Notes under the pieces: generated by a model | Database searches by the model: none | The model's input: the letters and a program-made list of their open reading frames with translations, nothing else | What the model was told of the DNA's origin: nothing | NCBI RefSeq assembly: GCF_900104265.1 | Contig: NZ_FNJJ01000009.1 | Span: 168,857-232,856, forward strand | Reading direction: 5' to 3' | DNA: 64,000 nucleotides | DNA from: Ectopseudomonas guguanensis | GTDB taxonomy: Bacteria > Pseudomonadota > Gammaproteobacteria > Pseudomonadales > Pseudomonadaceae | Shown here: piece after piece, positions 19,016-29,013 of the stretch | Layout: each line of letters starts with the position of its first letter | Position numbering within the stretch: the first letter of the stretch is position 1 | Made by a program: the position numbers and the translations under genes

Positions 19016-19335
19016 CCGAACGCAATCCCATCCCTCTGATCCTCACGGGTGTCGCCAGCATCGTCGGCACCATCGGCGTGCTCTGGTACTACGGCTACGT
19101 GCATTTCGCCAAACCGGAAGATGCCCTGCTGCTGTCCGATTTCACCATGCTCAAGACCATCCCCGGCGAGGACTACAAGATTTCGCTGAAGCCGGCCAAT
19201 CAGGTGGCGCAGTGCATCGACGGCGTGCTGGTGCTGTTCGACCTGCAGCAGAAGGGGCTGACCGGCGTGCTGGTGGACAACAAGAAGCAGGCCGTGCGCT
19301 GCATGGGGCAAGAGACTCCGGCGCTGGAGCAGTAA
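19012..19335 (+). CDS. Small single-span membrane protein, conserved hypothetical
   Basis: 107 residues. One N-terminal membrane segment (LILTGVASIVGTIGVLWYY), then a soluble tail with LLLSDFTMLKTIPGEDYKIS and two Cys (QCIDGV, RCMGQ) that could form a disulfide if periplasmic. Start overlaps the hydrolase stop as ATGA. No family name recognised. The coupling to the lipoprotein hydrolase suggests a shared envelope role. Confidence 0.7.
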   Translation: MTERNPIPLILTGVASIVGTIGVLWYYGYVHFAKPEDALLLSDFTMLKTIPGEDYKISLKPANQVAQCIDGVLVLFDLQQKGLTGVLVDNKKQAVRCMGQETPALEQ

Positions 19336-19350
19336 GACAAGGGCACTTAC

Positions 19351-19398
19351 GTAGGGTGCGCCACGCGCACCGATGACACTCGCCTCTGCACACCCTAC
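19351..19398. repeat. GTAGGGTGCGC-type palindromic intergenic repeat
   Basis: Starts GTAGGGTGCGCCACGCGCACC and ends with the reverse complement CACACCCTAC. The same family occurs at 29014-29077 and 30753-30817. Confidence 0.65.
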
Positions 19399-19412
19399 GA
19401 GCGCCAGCCAAA

Positions 19413-19440
19413 AAGAAACCCGCCATCAGGCGGGTTTCTT
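19413..19440. terminator. Bidirectional terminator between convergent genes
   Basis: AAGAAACCCGCC ATCA GGCGGGTTTCTT, a 12-pair perfect stem with A-rich and T-rich flanks, placed between the plus-strand small membrane gene and minus-strand lptF. Confidence 0.9.
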
Positions 19441-19457
19441 CATGTGCGGCAGCGCGT

Positions 19458-20243
19458 TCAGGCACCGACAGACGAGCGTGGCGCCACCGGCTGGTTGTCG
19501 TTGGAGATGGTCACCTCCACACGACGATTCTGCGCGCGGCCGGAGTCGGTGGAGTTATCCGCAACCGGATACTCCTTGCCGTAGCCCTGGGCGACGATAC
19601 GAGTCGGCTCCACGCCGGCACGAATCAGCGCGCGGCGCACGGACTCGGCGCGGCGCTCGGACAGGCCCTGGTTGTAGCTGGCCGAGCCGACGCTGTCGGT
19701 GTAGCCCTCGACGATCACCTGGCGCTCCGGGTTTTCCTGGAGGAAGCGCGCCAGCTGGGTGATGTTGGGCAGCGCACTGCTCTTGAGTTCGGCCTTGTTG
19801 AAGTCGAACAGCACGTCACCGAAGGTCACCAGGGTGCCGCGTTCGGTCTGCTTGGCGTTGAGGCTGTCCTGCAGTTTGCGGATCTGCGCATCACGCGCAT
19901 CGAGCAGGGCCTGGGCGCGTTGCGCCGAGGTGTTCTTCAGCTCGGCTTCGGCGGTGCGCAGGGCGATGGTCTGCTTGGCCACCTCGACGCGTTTGTTGGT
20001 CAGGTAAGCCAGTTGGTCGACCTTCTTCTCGTCTTCCTTGTCCAGGTAGGCCTTGTCGGCCTTGTTCAGCCACTCTTGGGCTTCCTTGGTCTCCAGCGCG
20101 GCGACCTTGCTCGCCTGCGGATCGCTCTGCAGCGAGGAGAAGTTGCTACGCGCCGACTCCAGGTTGGCGTTGGGCTGGTGCGAGCAGGCGGCAAGGCCGA
20201 CGCTCAGGGCCAGCAGGGCGGGGATCATCACGTGTTTACGCAT
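19458..20243 (-). CDS. lptF: OmpA-family outer-membrane lipoprotein LptF (lipotoxin F)
   Basis: 261 residues from ATG 20243, with AAAGGA 8 bases upstream, matching the P. aeruginosa LptF length from memory. Signal peptide with lipobox LAAC (LSVGLAAC), then a helical, charged region of about 110 residues, then a C-terminal OmpA peptidoglycan-binding domain (VLFDFNKAELKSS, VIVEGYTDSVGSASYNQGLS, RAQNRRVEV). It probably tethers the outer membrane to peptidoglycan. In P. aeruginosa lptF depends on AlgU (sigma-22) and aids stress survival. It lies 47 bases downstream of the DUF4398 lipoprotein gene. Confidence 0.92.
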   Translation of the reverse strand: MRKHVMIPALLALSVGLAACSHQPNANLESARSNFSSLQSDPQASKVAALETKEAQEWLNKADKAYLDKEDEKKVDQLAYLTNKRVEVAKQTIALRTAEAELKNTSAQRAQALLDARDAQIRKLQDSLNAKQTERGTLVTFGDVLFDFNKAELKSSALPNITQLARFLQENPERQVIVEGYTDSVGSASYNQGLSERRAESVRRALIRAGVEPTRIVAQGYGKEYPVADNSTDSGRAQNRRVEVTISNDNQPVAPRSSVGA

Positions 20244-20290
20244 GGCGTTCATCCTTTGATCTGTCAGCGAATGGGTGGGTGGCATGCCGC

Positions 20291-20701
20291 TCACTGAGCG
20301 TTGCGCATGCCTTCCTCACGCAGTTCCTGAACACCCTGACGGGCGTCCTGCAGCGCTTGTTCGGCCTTGGCGGCCTGGGCCTTGCGCTCGGCGAGTCGGG
20401 CATCCCATTCGGCCTGTTCAGCCAGGCGACGGGCTTTCTCGTATTCCTTGTCATGCATGGCCAGCTCGGCCTCCTTGAGCTTGTCCTGCGCCGACTTCAT
20501 TTCCACGGCGGCGAACTCGGTACCACCGGCGCTGATCGCCGCATTCACGGCAGATTGCGTCACGGCATATTGCTCGGTCGGCGGATTACCGGCGCAGCCA
20601 GCGAGCACCAGGCTACTGCCCAGTACCAGGGCAGCGAGTTTAATCCCCGGCAGGCGGCGCGGGGCTTTCTCGATACGGGTCTTCATGGCGGCTAACTCCA
20701 T
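20291..20701 (-). CDS. DUF4398 lipoprotein, co-transcribed with lptF
   Basis: 136 residues from ATG 20701 (AGGAG 8 bases upstream; longer readings lack a ribosome site). Lipobox LAGC (SSLVLAGC), then a DUF4398 helical region with heptad-like Ala/Glu/Lys pattern (MKSAQDKLKEAELAMHDKEY, ARRLAEQAEWDARLAERKAQ). Such proteins accompany OmpA-like lipoproteins and are thought to act at the cell envelope. Upstream of lptF in the same orientation. Confidence 0.88.
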   Translation of the reverse strand: MELAAMKTRIEKAPRRLPGIKLAALVLGSSLVLAGCAGNPPTEQYAVTQSAVNAAISAGGTEFAAVEMKSAQDKLKEAELAMHDKEYEKARRLAEQAEWDARLAERKAQAAKAEQALQDARQGVQELREEGMRNAQ

Positions 20702-20805
20702 TTGAAACACTCCTATGAATGACGATATCCGTGACAACTGGTCCCAGCGTCTTGCCCGTTCACCAGAGGCCTGGCGACGTCGGCTTGCCACGAGGGACCT
20801 GCAGT

Positions 20806-20833
20806 TGGGACCGGAAGCTTTTTGAAATGGTTC
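20806..20833 (-). promoter_or_regulatory. Candidate sigma-22 (AlgU) promoter for DUF4398-lptF
   Basis: On the minus strand GAACCA, 17 bases, TCCCA fits the GAACTT-N16/17-TCnnA pattern in part (4 of 6 at -35). It would give a leader of about 95 bases. It is supported mainly by the known AlgU dependence of lptF in P. aeruginosa. Confidence 0.4.
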
Positions 20834-21117
20834 AGAAAAAAAGACAGCCTGCTCATGATTTTTCTGATGACCGGTCAGTCAGGTTATTTGCCTGCCGGCT
20901 CTTCGCCGAAGGCTCTCGATCAGGCCGCGCGAGGCGTTTTATCTACAGGATCCATAAGATTTGGCGAGGCATTTCGAGGCGATAAGCGACTGTGGCGAGT
21001 CTCCCTACAGGCGCGGGAGTGTCGCCATTGTCGCCACCGAAAGCGCTTCAGAGGGAGCGCTGGCTTATGCCGGGCGCACGAAATTGAACGATATATCGAA
21101 CGAGCGCCACGGCGGCA
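20834..21117. other. Gene-free interval with a strong hairpin
   Basis: No supported coding sequence. Short frames here lack ribosome sites and conserved character. A long hairpin lies at 20994-21026: GGCGA-gt-CTCCC, nine-base loop, GGGAG-tg-TCGCC, two 5-pair blocks with a 2-base mismatch. It is on neither flanking gene's expected leader if the lptF promoter is near 20830, so a small RNA or repeat is possible. Confidence 0.35.
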
Positions 21118-21462
21118 TCAGTGATTCGTGCCCTCGGCCGACTCACTGAACTGGCGCAGATACTTGCGTGACAGCGCCAGAAAGCGCGGCGTCGGCCCGA
21201 CGTCTTCGTACAGCGGGTCGCCCTGCTCATCCAGGGCCACGACCCTGTTGCCTTTGACGTAGGGCAGGCTGGCCTCCAGTTCTTCCAGGGCGGCGCCGAT
21301 CAGCTCACCCAGCAGCTCTTCACTGTGATGCTTGGGATACATTTCGGTGAGCGCCGCCAGGCGCGCGGCCGACTCGACATCCAGATGGATGTGATAGCGG
21401 GTCGGGGTCAGCTGCCCTTTGGCATTCTGCTCCCAGTGTCTTGCCAGTTCGCGAATTCTCAT
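21118..21462 (-). CDS. Conserved hypothetical cytoplasmic protein
   Basis: 114 residues from ATG 21462 (AAGGAG 6 bases upstream; the longer reading is not needed). It starts [16 protein letters not shown] and has a central helical region ([39 protein letters not shown]) like a small DNA-binding or toxin-antitoxin-type fold, though no family is recognised. Ends with [19 protein letters not shown]. Divergent from ppc, 165 bases apart; the same neighbour pair exists, from memory, in other Pseudomonas. Confidence 0.7.
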   Translation of the reverse strand: MRIRELARHWEQNAKGQLTPTRYHIHLDVESAARLAALTEMYPKHHSEELLGELIGAALEELEASLPYVKGNRVVALDEQGDPLYEDVGPTPRFLALSRKYLRQFSESAEGTNH

Positions 21463-21627
21463 GTCGTTGCTCCTTACGGGGCGCAGGCGATGCCGGCTGG
21501 CGAATCCGCTGCGCCTTTCAACAAGCCTAGACCCGGCACGCCAGGCAACCTCGAGGTGCGTCGCACCCTTGTAAGAACTTGGCGCGCTGGGCACTCTGTT
21601 GACCATGGTCAGAAGAAGGAGTGCGAC

Positions 21628-24264
21628 ATGGCGGAAATAGATGCGCGCCTGCGTGAAGAGGTGCACCTGCTCGGCGAACTGCTCGGGCATACCATCTGCA
21701 CCCAGTTGGGCGACGAGTTTCTCGACAAGATCGAACGCATACGCAAGGCGGCCAAGGCCGGTCGCAGCGGCTCTGCCGCGGGTACCGAGCAGTTGACCAG
21801 CACCCTGGGCGACCTCGACGACGATGAGTTGTTACCCGTGGCACGCGCCTTCAACCAGTTCCTCAACCTGGCCAATATCGCCGAGCAGCAACACCGCGTA
21901 CGTCGCCGCCGCGCGGACGAGCCCGAGCCGTTCGAGCTGCGCGTGCTGGACGAACTGCTCCAGCGCCTGCTCGCCGAGGGGCATAGCCGCGATGAACTGG
22001 CGCGCCAGCTTGGGCGCCTGGACATCGAGCTGGTGCTGACCGCACATCCCACCGAAGTGGCGCGGCGTACCCTGATCCAGAAATACGATGCCATCGCCGC
22101 GCAACTGACTGCGCTGGATCATAGCGACCTGTTGCCGGCTGAACGTGAGCGCATCATCGAGCGCCTGCAAAGGCTTATCGCCGAGGCCTGGCACACCGAG
22201 GAGATTCGCCGCAGCCGGCCCAGCCCGGTGGACGAGGCGAAATGGGGCTTTGCCGTCATCGAGCACTCGCTGTGGCAGGCCGTGCCGCAGTTCTTGCGGC
22301 GTGCCGATCAGAGCCTGCAGGCCGCCACAGGGTTGCGCCTGCCACTGGAGGCCGCGCCCATTCGTTTCGCCTCGTGGATGGGCGGCGACCGTGACGGCAA
22401 CCCCAACGTCACCGCGCGGGTGACGCGCGAGGTGTTGCTGCTGGCGCGCTGGATGGCGGCCGACCTGTACCTGCGCGATGTCGACCATCTGGCTGCCGAG
22501 CTGTCGATGCAGCAGGCCAGTGACGAGCTGCGTGCACAGGTGGGCGACAGCGCCGAGCCCTACCGCGCGCTGCTCAAGCAACTGCGCGAACGCCTGCGTG
22601 AGACGCGCAGCTGGGCGCAGCAGGCGCTGACGGCCGATATCGCCGCGGGGCCTGCGGTGCTGCAGGACAATCGCGATCTGCTGGCGCCGCTGCAGCTCTG
22701 CTATCAGTCGCTGCACACCTGCGGCATGGGCGTGATCGCCGACGGCCCGCTGCTCGATTGCCTGCGCCGGGCGGCGACCTTCGGCCTGTTCCTGGTGCGT
22801 CTCGACGTGCGTCAGGACTCCACCCGGCATGCTGCAGCGCTGTCGGAAATCACCGATTACCTCGGCCTTGGCCGTTACGCCGAGTGGGACGAGGAGCAGC
22901 GCCTGGCGTTCCTGCAGCGCGAACTGGACAGCCGCCGGCCACTGCTGCCAAGCGACTATCGCCCCTCGGCCGATACCGCCGAGGTGCTTGCCACCTGCCG
23001 CGAGGTGGCCGCCGCTCCTGCTGCCTCGCTGGGCTCCTACGTGATCTCCATGGCCGGTGCCGCTTCCGATGTGCTGGCGGTGCAACTGCTGCTCAAGGAG
23101 GCCGGGTTGCGCCGGCCGATGCGCGTGGTGCCACTGTTCGAAACCCTGGCCGACCTCGATCACGCCGGCCCGGTGATGGATCGCCTGCTGGGCTTGCCCG
23201 GTTATCGCGCGCGTCTGCATGGCCCGCAGGAGGTGATGATCGGCTATTCCGATTCGGCCAAGGATGCCGGTACCACCGCCGCTGCCTGGGCGCAGTACCG
23301 CGCCCAGGAGGAGCTGGTGCGTCTGTGCCACGAGCATCAGGTCGAGCTGCTGCTGTTCCATGGTCGCGGTGGCACCGTCGGGCGCGGTGGCGGCCCGGCT
23401 CACGCGGCCATCCTGTCGCAACCGCCGGGATCTGTGGCGGGACGTTTCCGCACCACCGAGCAGGGCGAGATGATCCGCTTCAAGTTCGGCCTGCCGGATA
23501 TTGCCGAGCAGAACCTCAACCTGTATCTCGCTGCTGTGCTGGAAGCCACCTTGCTGCCGCCGCCGGCTCCGCAGCCGAGCTGGCGGGCGATGATGGATCG
23601 GCTTGCCGACGTCGGTGTGAAGGCCTATCGCGGCGTGGTGCGCGAGCATCCGCAGTTCGTCGAATACTTCCGCCAGGCCACGCCGGAGCAGGAACTGGGC
23701 CGGCTGCCGCTGGGCAGTCGCCCGGCCAAGCGCCGCCAGGGCGGCGTGGAGAGCCTGCGCGCGATCCCGTGGATCTTCGCCTGGACGCAGACGCGGCTGA
23801 TGCTGCCGGCCTGGCTCGGCTGGGAGCAGGCGCTGGGGCAGGCCTTGGCCGGTGGCGACGCCGAACTGCTGAAGGACATGCGCGAGCACTGGCCGTTCTT
23901 CCGCACCCGCATCGACATGCTGGAAATGGTGCTGGCCAAGGCCGATGCCAGCATTGCCGCCCTGTATGACGAGCGTCTGGTCGAGCCGGCGCTGCAGCCG
24001 CTGGGTGCGCAGTTACGCGACCTATTGTCGCAGGCCTGCACGGCCGTGCTGGAACTGACCGGCCAGTCGCGCCTGCTCGCGCACAATCCGGAAACCCTGG
24101 AATCGATCAGCGTGCGCAATACCTATCTCGACCCGCTGCATCTGCTGCAGGCCGAGTTGCTGGCACGTTGCCGGCAACGCGAACAGGCGCCCGAGAGCCC
24201 TCTGGAGCAGGCCCTGCTGGTCAGCGTGGCGGGTATCGCGGCGGGTTTGCGCAATACGGGTTGA
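21628..24264 (+). CDS. ppc: Phosphoenolpyruvate carboxylase
   Basis: 878 residues from ATG 21628, with AAGGAG 7 bases upstream. It carboxylates PEP with bicarbonate to oxaloacetate, an anaplerotic step in the cytoplasm. Signature 1 [13 protein letters not shown] carries the catalytic His; signature 2 is [19 protein letters not shown], with the conserved Arg/Gly loop. [14 protein letters not shown] and [10 protein letters not shown] are also intact. The C-terminus ends [11 protein letters not shown], with the invariant terminal NTG. No frameshift. Confidence 0.98.
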   Translation: MAEIDARLREEVHLLGELLGHTICTQLGDEFLDKIERIRKAAKAGRSGSAAGTEQLTSTLGDLDDDELLPVARAFNQFLNLANIAEQQHRVRRRRADEPEPFELRVLDELLQRLLAEGHSRDELARQLGRLDIELVLTAHPTEVARRTLIQKYDAIAAQLTALDHSDLLPAERERIIERLQRLIAEAWHTEEIRRSRPSPVDEAKWGFAVIEHSLWQAVPQFLRRADQSLQAATGLRLPLEAAPIRFASWMGGDRDGNPNVTARVTREVLLLARWMAADLYLRDVDHLAAELSMQQASDELRAQVGDSAEPYRALLKQLRERLRETRSWAQQALTADIAAGPAVLQDNRDLLAPLQLCYQSLHTCGMGVIADGPLLDCLRRAATFGLFLVRLDVRQDSTRHAAALSEITDYLGLGRYAEWDEEQRLAFLQRELDSRRPLLPSDYRPSADTAEVLATCREVAAAPAASLGSYVISMAGAASDVLAVQLLLKEAGLRRPMRVVPLFETLADLDHAGPVMDRLLGLPGYRARLHGPQEVMIGYSDSAKDAGTTAAAWAQYRAQEELVRLCHEHQVELLLFHGRGGTVGRGGGPAHAAILSQPPGSVAGRFRTTEQGEMIRFKFGLPDIAEQNLNLYLAAVLEATLLPPPAPQPSWRAMMDRLADVGVKAYRGVVREHPQFVEYFRQATPEQELGRLPLGSRPAKRRQGGVESLRAIPWIFAWTQTRLMLPAWLGWEQALGQALAGGDAELLKDMREHWPFFRTRIDMLEMVLAKADASIAALYDERLVEPALQPLGAQLRDLLSQACTAVLELTGQSRLLAHNPETLESISVRNTYLDPLHLLQAELLARCRQREQAPESPLEQALLVSVAGIAAGLRNTG

Positions 24265-24277
24265 GGGCTGCGAAGGT

Positions 24278-24308
24278 CGGCAGGGCAGGTGGCATGCCGG
24301 CCCTGCCG
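24278..24308 (+). terminator. GC hairpin after ppc
   Basis: CGGCAGGGC, 13-base loop, GCCCTGCCG: a 9-pair perfect stem 14 bases after the ppc stop. No T-tract, so it may stabilise the 3' end rather than terminate by itself. Confidence 0.45.
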
Positions 24309-24467
24309 AGCCTGAACAGCGGGCCGAGCGAAGGGGTTTTATCCGACTTTTGGCGGCTTGTGCGCCTGGGGTGCGCTGTGTATCTTGAGCAGCCTTTTGG
24401 CCGCTACGGCTGCCGCACCACCTAAGAGATTGGCCCCACGAGGCGAGTCCGACCGATTACTACATAA

Positions 24468-25133
<666 letters not shown>

Positions 25134-25156
25134 GTCCAGGCTTCCAGCTGTCTCCG

Positions 25157-25182
25157 AAAAAGGCCCCGCAAGGGGCCTTTTT
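25157..25182 (+). terminator. Rho-independent terminator of adk
   Basis: AAAAAGGCCCC GCAA GGGGCCTTTTT: an 11-pair stem with T-tract, 23 bases after the stop. Confidence 0.92.
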
Positions 25183-25320
25183 CGTATACGTAAGCGGAAC
25201 ACGGATACGTTCGGGTCGCTCTCAAGCATGGCCGCGCAAGGCGTGCCGGCTAGTATCGACGATGCAAGCCTCCGGCCTGCGCCGGGGCGCGTCGCTAACC
25301 TATAAGGAAGAGGGCATTAC

Positions 25321-26094
25321 ATGACCGAGAAACGCATCTGGCTGGGCCTTGCGCTATCACTGCTGAGCGCTCCGCTGGCATTCGCCGAGAGCGCGGCGCA
25401 GGGCAAGGCCGAGTGTTCCGTTGCCGAATTCACCATGGGCCTGCGCTTTCAGCAGCAGTCGGCGGAAATCCAGGCGCTGCAGTTGCAGGCCTACAACATC
25501 GCCACCGAGAAGCTCGACAAGGCCGTGGCCGCAGCCAAGGACCCATCCAGGCTGGCCATCGTCACCGACCTCGACGAAACCGTGATCGACAACAGCGCGC
25601 TGCTGGCGCGCGATCTGGCCAACTGTCACCAGTACGATGCCTGGGACACCTGGCTGCCCTGGGAGCGCGACGGCATGCCCAGGCTGATTCCAGGGGCGAA
25701 GCAGTTTCTCGAGCATGCCGACAAGCTTGGCGTGACCATCCGCTACATCTCCGACCGCGCCGACCAGCAGAAGAAATACACCCTGGCCACCCTGAGCAAG
25801 CTGGGCCTGCCGCAGGTGTCGGAGGAGAGCGTTCTGCTGCTCGGGCCACCCAAGGTGGAGCGCCGCGCCATCGTCAGTGCCGATCACCAGATCGTCATGC
25901 TGCTGGGCGACACGCTGCATGACTTCGATGCGCGCTTTCGCAAGACGCCGCTCGATGCGCAGCGCAAGACCGTTGCCGAAGAGGCCGACAAGTGGGGCGT
26001 GGAGTGGATCGTGTTCCCCAACGCCAGTTACGGCACCTGGTCCAAGGCGCCGCTCGAAGGTTGGCAGGCCGAGCCGGTAGTCGAGCCCTGGTAA
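25321..26094 (+). CDS. Secreted HAD-family acid phosphatase (lipoprotein e(P4)/class C-like)
   Basis: 257 residues. Sec signal peptide ending SAPLAFA-ES at about residue 22; no lipobox Cys at the cleavage site, so probably soluble periplasmic. The HAD motif I is VTDLDETVIDN (DxD nucleophile), with ISDRADQQKKYT as motif II and LLGDTLHDF as motif IV. The family hydrolyses 5'-nucleotides and other phosphomonoesters; in Haemophilus e(P4) serves NAD salvage. It stands alone between adk and tsaB, with its own terminator. Confidence 0.88.
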   Translation: MTEKRIWLGLALSLLSAPLAFAESAAQGKAECSVAEFTMGLRFQQQSAEIQALQLQAYNIATEKLDKAVAAAKDPSRLAIVTDLDETVIDNSALLARDLANCHQYDAWDTWLPWERDGMPRLIPGAKQFLEHADKLGVTIRYISDRADQQKKYTLATLSKLGLPQVSEESVLLLGPPKVERRAIVSADHQIVMLLGDTLHDFDARFRKTPLDAQRKTVAEEADKWGVEWIVFPNASYGTWSKAPLEGWQAEPVVEPW

Positions 26095-26163
26095 GGCTGT
26101 GCTGACCCCGTCGGTCGCTCGGCGCAAGCCGGGCGCCGTCATGAGGCTGGAAAAAAACGCGTC

Positions 26164-26189
26164 GAGCCGGTCTAATGCCGGCTCTTTTT
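26164..26189 (+). terminator. Rho-independent terminator before tsaB
   Basis: GAGCCGG TCTAATG CCGGCTC followed by TTTTT, 70 bases after the phosphatase stop. Confidence 0.85.
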
Positions 26190-26207
26190 CTTCAGCCGTT
26201 CGAACCG

Positions 26208-26891
26208 ATGACCACTCTCCTGGCCCTGGATACCGCCACCGAAGCCTGTTCCGTCGCCCTGCTGCATGGCGGTCGCGTACTCAGCCACTATGAAGTCGCT
26301 CCGCGGCTGCATGCTCAGCGTCTGCTGCCGATGATCCAGCAACTGCTGGGCGAGGCCGGTATCACCGCCTCGGCGCTGGACGCCATCGCCTTCGGTCGTG
26401 GCCCCGGTGCCTTCACCGGCGTGCGCATCGCCATCGGTGTGGTGCAGGGCCTGGCCTTCGCCCTGGATCGACCGGTGCTGCCGGTTTCCAACCTGGCCGT
26501 GCTGGCCCAGCGTGCGCTGCGCGAGCGAGGCGCAATCCAGGTCGCCGCCGCGATCGATGCGCGCATGGATGAAGTCTACTGGGGCTGCTATCGCGCCGAA
26601 GCTGGCGAAATGCGTCTGCTCGGCCAGGAAGCGGTGCTGCCGCCGGAGCAGGCCCAGGCGCCGCGTGGCAGTGACGGCGACTGGTTCGGTGCTGGCACTG
26701 GTTGGGGCGCCTACGCCGAGCGTATCGCCCTCAAACCTGTGGGCATGGCGGGCGACCTGCTGCCGCATGCCGCAGACCTGCTGGACCTGGCCGGTTATGC
26801 CTGGGGCCGTGGCGAGGCCGTACCGGCCGATCAGGCGCAGCCGGTGTACCTGCGTGACCAGGTCGCCACGCCGAAAGCAGCGCCGGTATGA
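26208..26891 (+). CDS. tsaB: tRNA threonylcarbamoyladenosine biosynthesis protein TsaB
   Basis: 227 residues from ATG 26208 (an in-frame ATG at 26175 lies inside the terminator). It begins MTTLLALDTATEACSVALL and carries the TsaB/Kae1-like block AIAFGRGPGAFTGVRIAIG. TsaB is the non-catalytic partner of TsaD in forming t6A37 in ANN-decoding tRNAs. Length and N-terminal actin-like fold are normal. The stop overlaps a possible 30-codon frame. Confidence 0.94.
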   Translation: MTTLLALDTATEACSVALLHGGRVLSHYEVAPRLHAQRLLPMIQQLLGEAGITASALDAIAFGRGPGAFTGVRIAIGVVQGLAFALDRPVLPVSNLAVLAQRALRERGAIQVAAAIDARMDEVYWGCYRAEAGEMRLLGQEAVLPPEQAQAPRGSDGDWFGAGTGWGAYAERIALKPVGMAGDLLPHAADLLDLAGYAWGRGEAVPADQAQPVYLRDQVATPKAAPV

Positions 26892-26980
26892 CGCTTGGTC
26901 GGATGTTTGACGTCAAGATCACCCAGGCATTTGCCAAGAGCGATGCCCGCCGCTACATTGCCAGCACTGCCCACGCTTAG
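26888..26980 (+). CDS. Possible 30-residue protein coupled to tsaB
   Basis: ATG overlaps the tsaB stop (ATGA); the frame starts MTLGRMFDVKITQAF and stops at TAG 26978. Only the coupling and a moderately polar, plausible composition support it. It could equally be the degraded start of a longer gene or chance. Confidence 0.25.
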   Translation: MTLGRMFDVKITQAFAKSDARRYIASTAHA

Positions 26981-27003
26981 CCGAGCCCATCGAGCAATCC
27001 TGA

Positions 27004-27348
27004 ATGCGGATCGACGGTTACCTACCTTCCTACTCGCCAGATCGCGGCCCCCGTTCGGGGACTGCGGTCACGCCCTATCGCGAGGCGCAGCGGGAAGTCG
27101 AGGTTCAGCGTGAACAGCCGGCAGCTCCGGCCAGCAGCCAGGGGCTCGAGCAGGCCCCGCAGATTCGTCGCGTGCAGGCCAGCAGCAGTAATAGCGACAG
27201 CCTGCCGACCCGCGCACAGGATCTGGGCTACCAGCAGCCCGCGCTGAGCAACCGCGCGGCCCAGGCCTTGGCCAGCTACAGCACCACCGCCGCCTACGCC
27301 AACGAATCCGATGCGCAGGAAGTGCTCGGCCTCGACCTTTACGCGTAA
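27004..27348 (+). CDS. Conserved hypothetical protein, low complexity
   Basis: 114 residues starting MRIDGYLPSYSPDRG; proline/serine/glutamine-rich and probably disordered through the middle, with a more ordered tail NRAAQALASYSTTAAYA and end EVLGLDLYA. No signal peptide, no known family. It lies in the same orientation between tsaB and the DUF72 gene. I regard it as real because the N- and C-terminal ends look protein-like and I recall similar proteins at this position in Pseudomonas. Confidence 0.6.
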   Translation: MRIDGYLPSYSPDRGPRSGTAVTPYREAQREVEVQREQPAAPASSQGLEQAPQIRRVQASSSNSDSLPTRAQDLGYQQPALSNRAAQALASYSTTAAYANESDAQEVLGLDLYA

Positions 27349-27400
27349 CTCCGTTTCACGGCGTGCATCACGCCCTCAGCCTGGTCAGTTGCCTGGATCG

Positions 27401-28270
27401 ATGAGCGCTGCGCTTCCCTATTTCCTCGGTTGTCCATCCTGGAGCGAAGCGGCCTGGCGCGCCACGCTCTATCCGCAGGACACGCGCCCTGCGGATTTTC
27501 TTGGCCGCTACACCGAGGTATTCAACGCGGTGGAGGGCAACACTACCTTCTACGCCCGGCCCAGCGAGCAGACGGTTGCCCGCTGGGCATCGGCGATGCC
27601 GGCGCACTTTCGTTTCTGCGCCAAGCTGCCGCGCGATATCAGCCACAGCGAGGATCTTTGCCAGCAGCTCGATGAGGTCGCGCAATTCCGCCAACTGCTG
27701 GCGCCGCTCGGGGCTCGTGTCGCGCCTTACTGGCTGCAGCTGCCGGCTGCCTTCGGCCCTTCGCGGTTGGCCGAGCTGGCCGCGTTCATCGAGCAGTGGG
27801 GCAACTGGCCACTGGCGATCGAGGTGCGCCACCCCGAGTTCTTCGCCAAGGGCGATGCCGAGCGCATGCTCAATCGCCTGTTGCACGAGCGTGGCATCGA
27901 ACGCATCTGCCTGGACTCGCGCGCGCTGTTCAGTTGCGACTCGCAGGAGCCGGCCGTGCTCCATGCGCAGGCCAAGAAACCACGCCTGCCGACTCGGCCC
28001 ACAGCCTTCAGCCAGAGCCCGCAGCTGCGTTTTATCGGCCATCCCGAACTGCTGGCCAACGACCCCTTCATGCAGCCCTGGCTGGACAAGGTCGCCGGCT
28101 GGATCGAACAGGGGCTCGTGCCCTACGTCTTCGCGCATACCTCCGATAATCGTCTGGCGCCCGAGCTGGCACGGCGTTTTCACCAGCAGCTGATGCAGCG
28201 CCTGCCGGGCCTGCCTGAATTGCCGGTGTTGCAGACGGAACCGGAACTGGAGCAGCTCGGCCTGCTCTGA
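27401..28270 (+). CDS. DUF72 (YecE-like) TIM-barrel protein
   Basis: 289 residues from ATG 27401. Family blocks: GCPSWSEAAWRATLYP at the N-terminus, VEGNTTFYARPSEQTVARWA, FRFCAKLPRDISH, a central LAIEVRHPEFF and the C-terminal FAHTSDN. The fold is a TIM barrel; no reaction is established for the family. Cytoplasmic. Followed 6 bases later by the extensin-like gene, so probably one transcript. Confidence 0.9.
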   Translation: MSAALPYFLGCPSWSEAAWRATLYPQDTRPADFLGRYTEVFNAVEGNTTFYARPSEQTVARWASAMPAHFRFCAKLPRDISHSEDLCQQLDEVAQFRQLLAPLGARVAPYWLQLPAAFGPSRLAELAAFIEQWGNWPLAIEVRHPEFFAKGDAERMLNRLLHERGIERICLDSRALFSCDSQEPAVLHAQAKKPRLPTRPTAFSQSPQLRFIGHPELLANDPFMQPWLDKVAGWIEQGLVPYVFAHTSDNRLAPELARRFHQQLMQRLPGLPELPVLQTEPELEQLGLL

Positions 28271-28276
28271 TGAAAG

Positions 28277-28984
28277 ATGGATATGCTGATACGGATAATC
28301 GGCCGTTTGCTGTTTCTCTCTCTGCTGATGTGTGCAGCGCTGCTGGTATCGCTGTGGCGTGGCTGGGTCGAGGTGGCGCCGCGCTTCAACCCCTGGGCGC
28401 CGCTGGACGTGCGAGAAACGCCGAACCTGCTGACCTCATTCAAACTGTGGCGCCTGAGCCAGGATCGCGAGCTGTGTGACCTGGCCCTGGCGACTTCCGA
28501 GCTGCGCTTCACGCGCCTTCCCGACAGCACGCCGCATCCCGGCTGCCCGATTGAAAATGCCGTGCGTATCCAGGGCGCCAACGTCGGCCTGAGCAGCAGT
28601 TTCATGGCCACCTGTCCGCTGGCAGTGAGCTTCGCCCTGTTCGAGCGCCATGGCCTGCAGCCCGCCGCCCAGGCGGTGTTCGGCCAGCCGGTCAGCCGCA
28701 TCGAACACGTCGGCAGCTTCGCCTGTCGCAGCATCGCCGGTAGCCAGCGACCCAGCCAGCATTCCTATGCCAACGCGCTGGACATGGTCGGTTTTCGCCT
28801 GCGCGATGGCCAGCATGTCAGCGTATTGCGAGACTGGCCTGGACAGGGCGACAAGGCGCGCTTCCTGCGTCTGGTACAGGAGGCGGCCTGCGACAGTTTC
28901 AACGTGACCCTGGGGCCTGAGTACAACGCCGCCCACCGCGATCATTTTCACGTGGACATGGGCATGTGGCGGATGTGCCGCTGA
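28277..28984 (+). CDS. Extensin-like C-terminal domain protein (LAS-type peptidase fold)
   Basis: 235 residues. One N-terminal membrane anchor (LLFLSLLMCAALLVSLW), then a periplasmic domain. The zinc-peptidase signature of LAS (M15-like) enzymes is visible as HSYANALD (HxxxxxxD) and HRDHFHVDMG (HxH), so it may cleave peptidoglycan peptides. Cys residues (LCDLA, GCPIE, TCPLA, FACRS, AACDS, MCR) suggest disulfides. The family also accompanies murein-related genes elsewhere. Starts at ATG 28277; ATG 28283 is an alternative. Confidence 0.85.
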   Translation: MDMLIRIIGRLLFLSLLMCAALLVSLWRGWVEVAPRFNPWAPLDVRETPNLLTSFKLWRLSQDRELCDLALATSELRFTRLPDSTPHPGCPIENAVRIQGANVGLSSSFMATCPLAVSFALFERHGLQPAAQAVFGQPVSRIEHVGSFACRSIAGSQRPSQHSYANALDMVGFRLRDGQHVSVLRDWPGQGDKARFLRLVQEAACDSFNVTLGPEYNAAHRDHFHVDMGMWRMCR

Positions 28985-29013
28985 GGCGCTTGCGGTCCGT
29001 AGGGCGGCTTCAC

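Noticed and set aside
20822..21124. 100-codon plus-strand frame in the lptF upstream gap
   Set aside because: Poor composition, rich in Arg/His, no ribosome site, and it covers the hairpin; treated as non-coding.
26895..27113. 72-codon frame overlapping the start of the hypothetical gene at 27004
   Set aside because: No ribosome site, arginine/proline-rich shadow composition, and overlaps a better frame.
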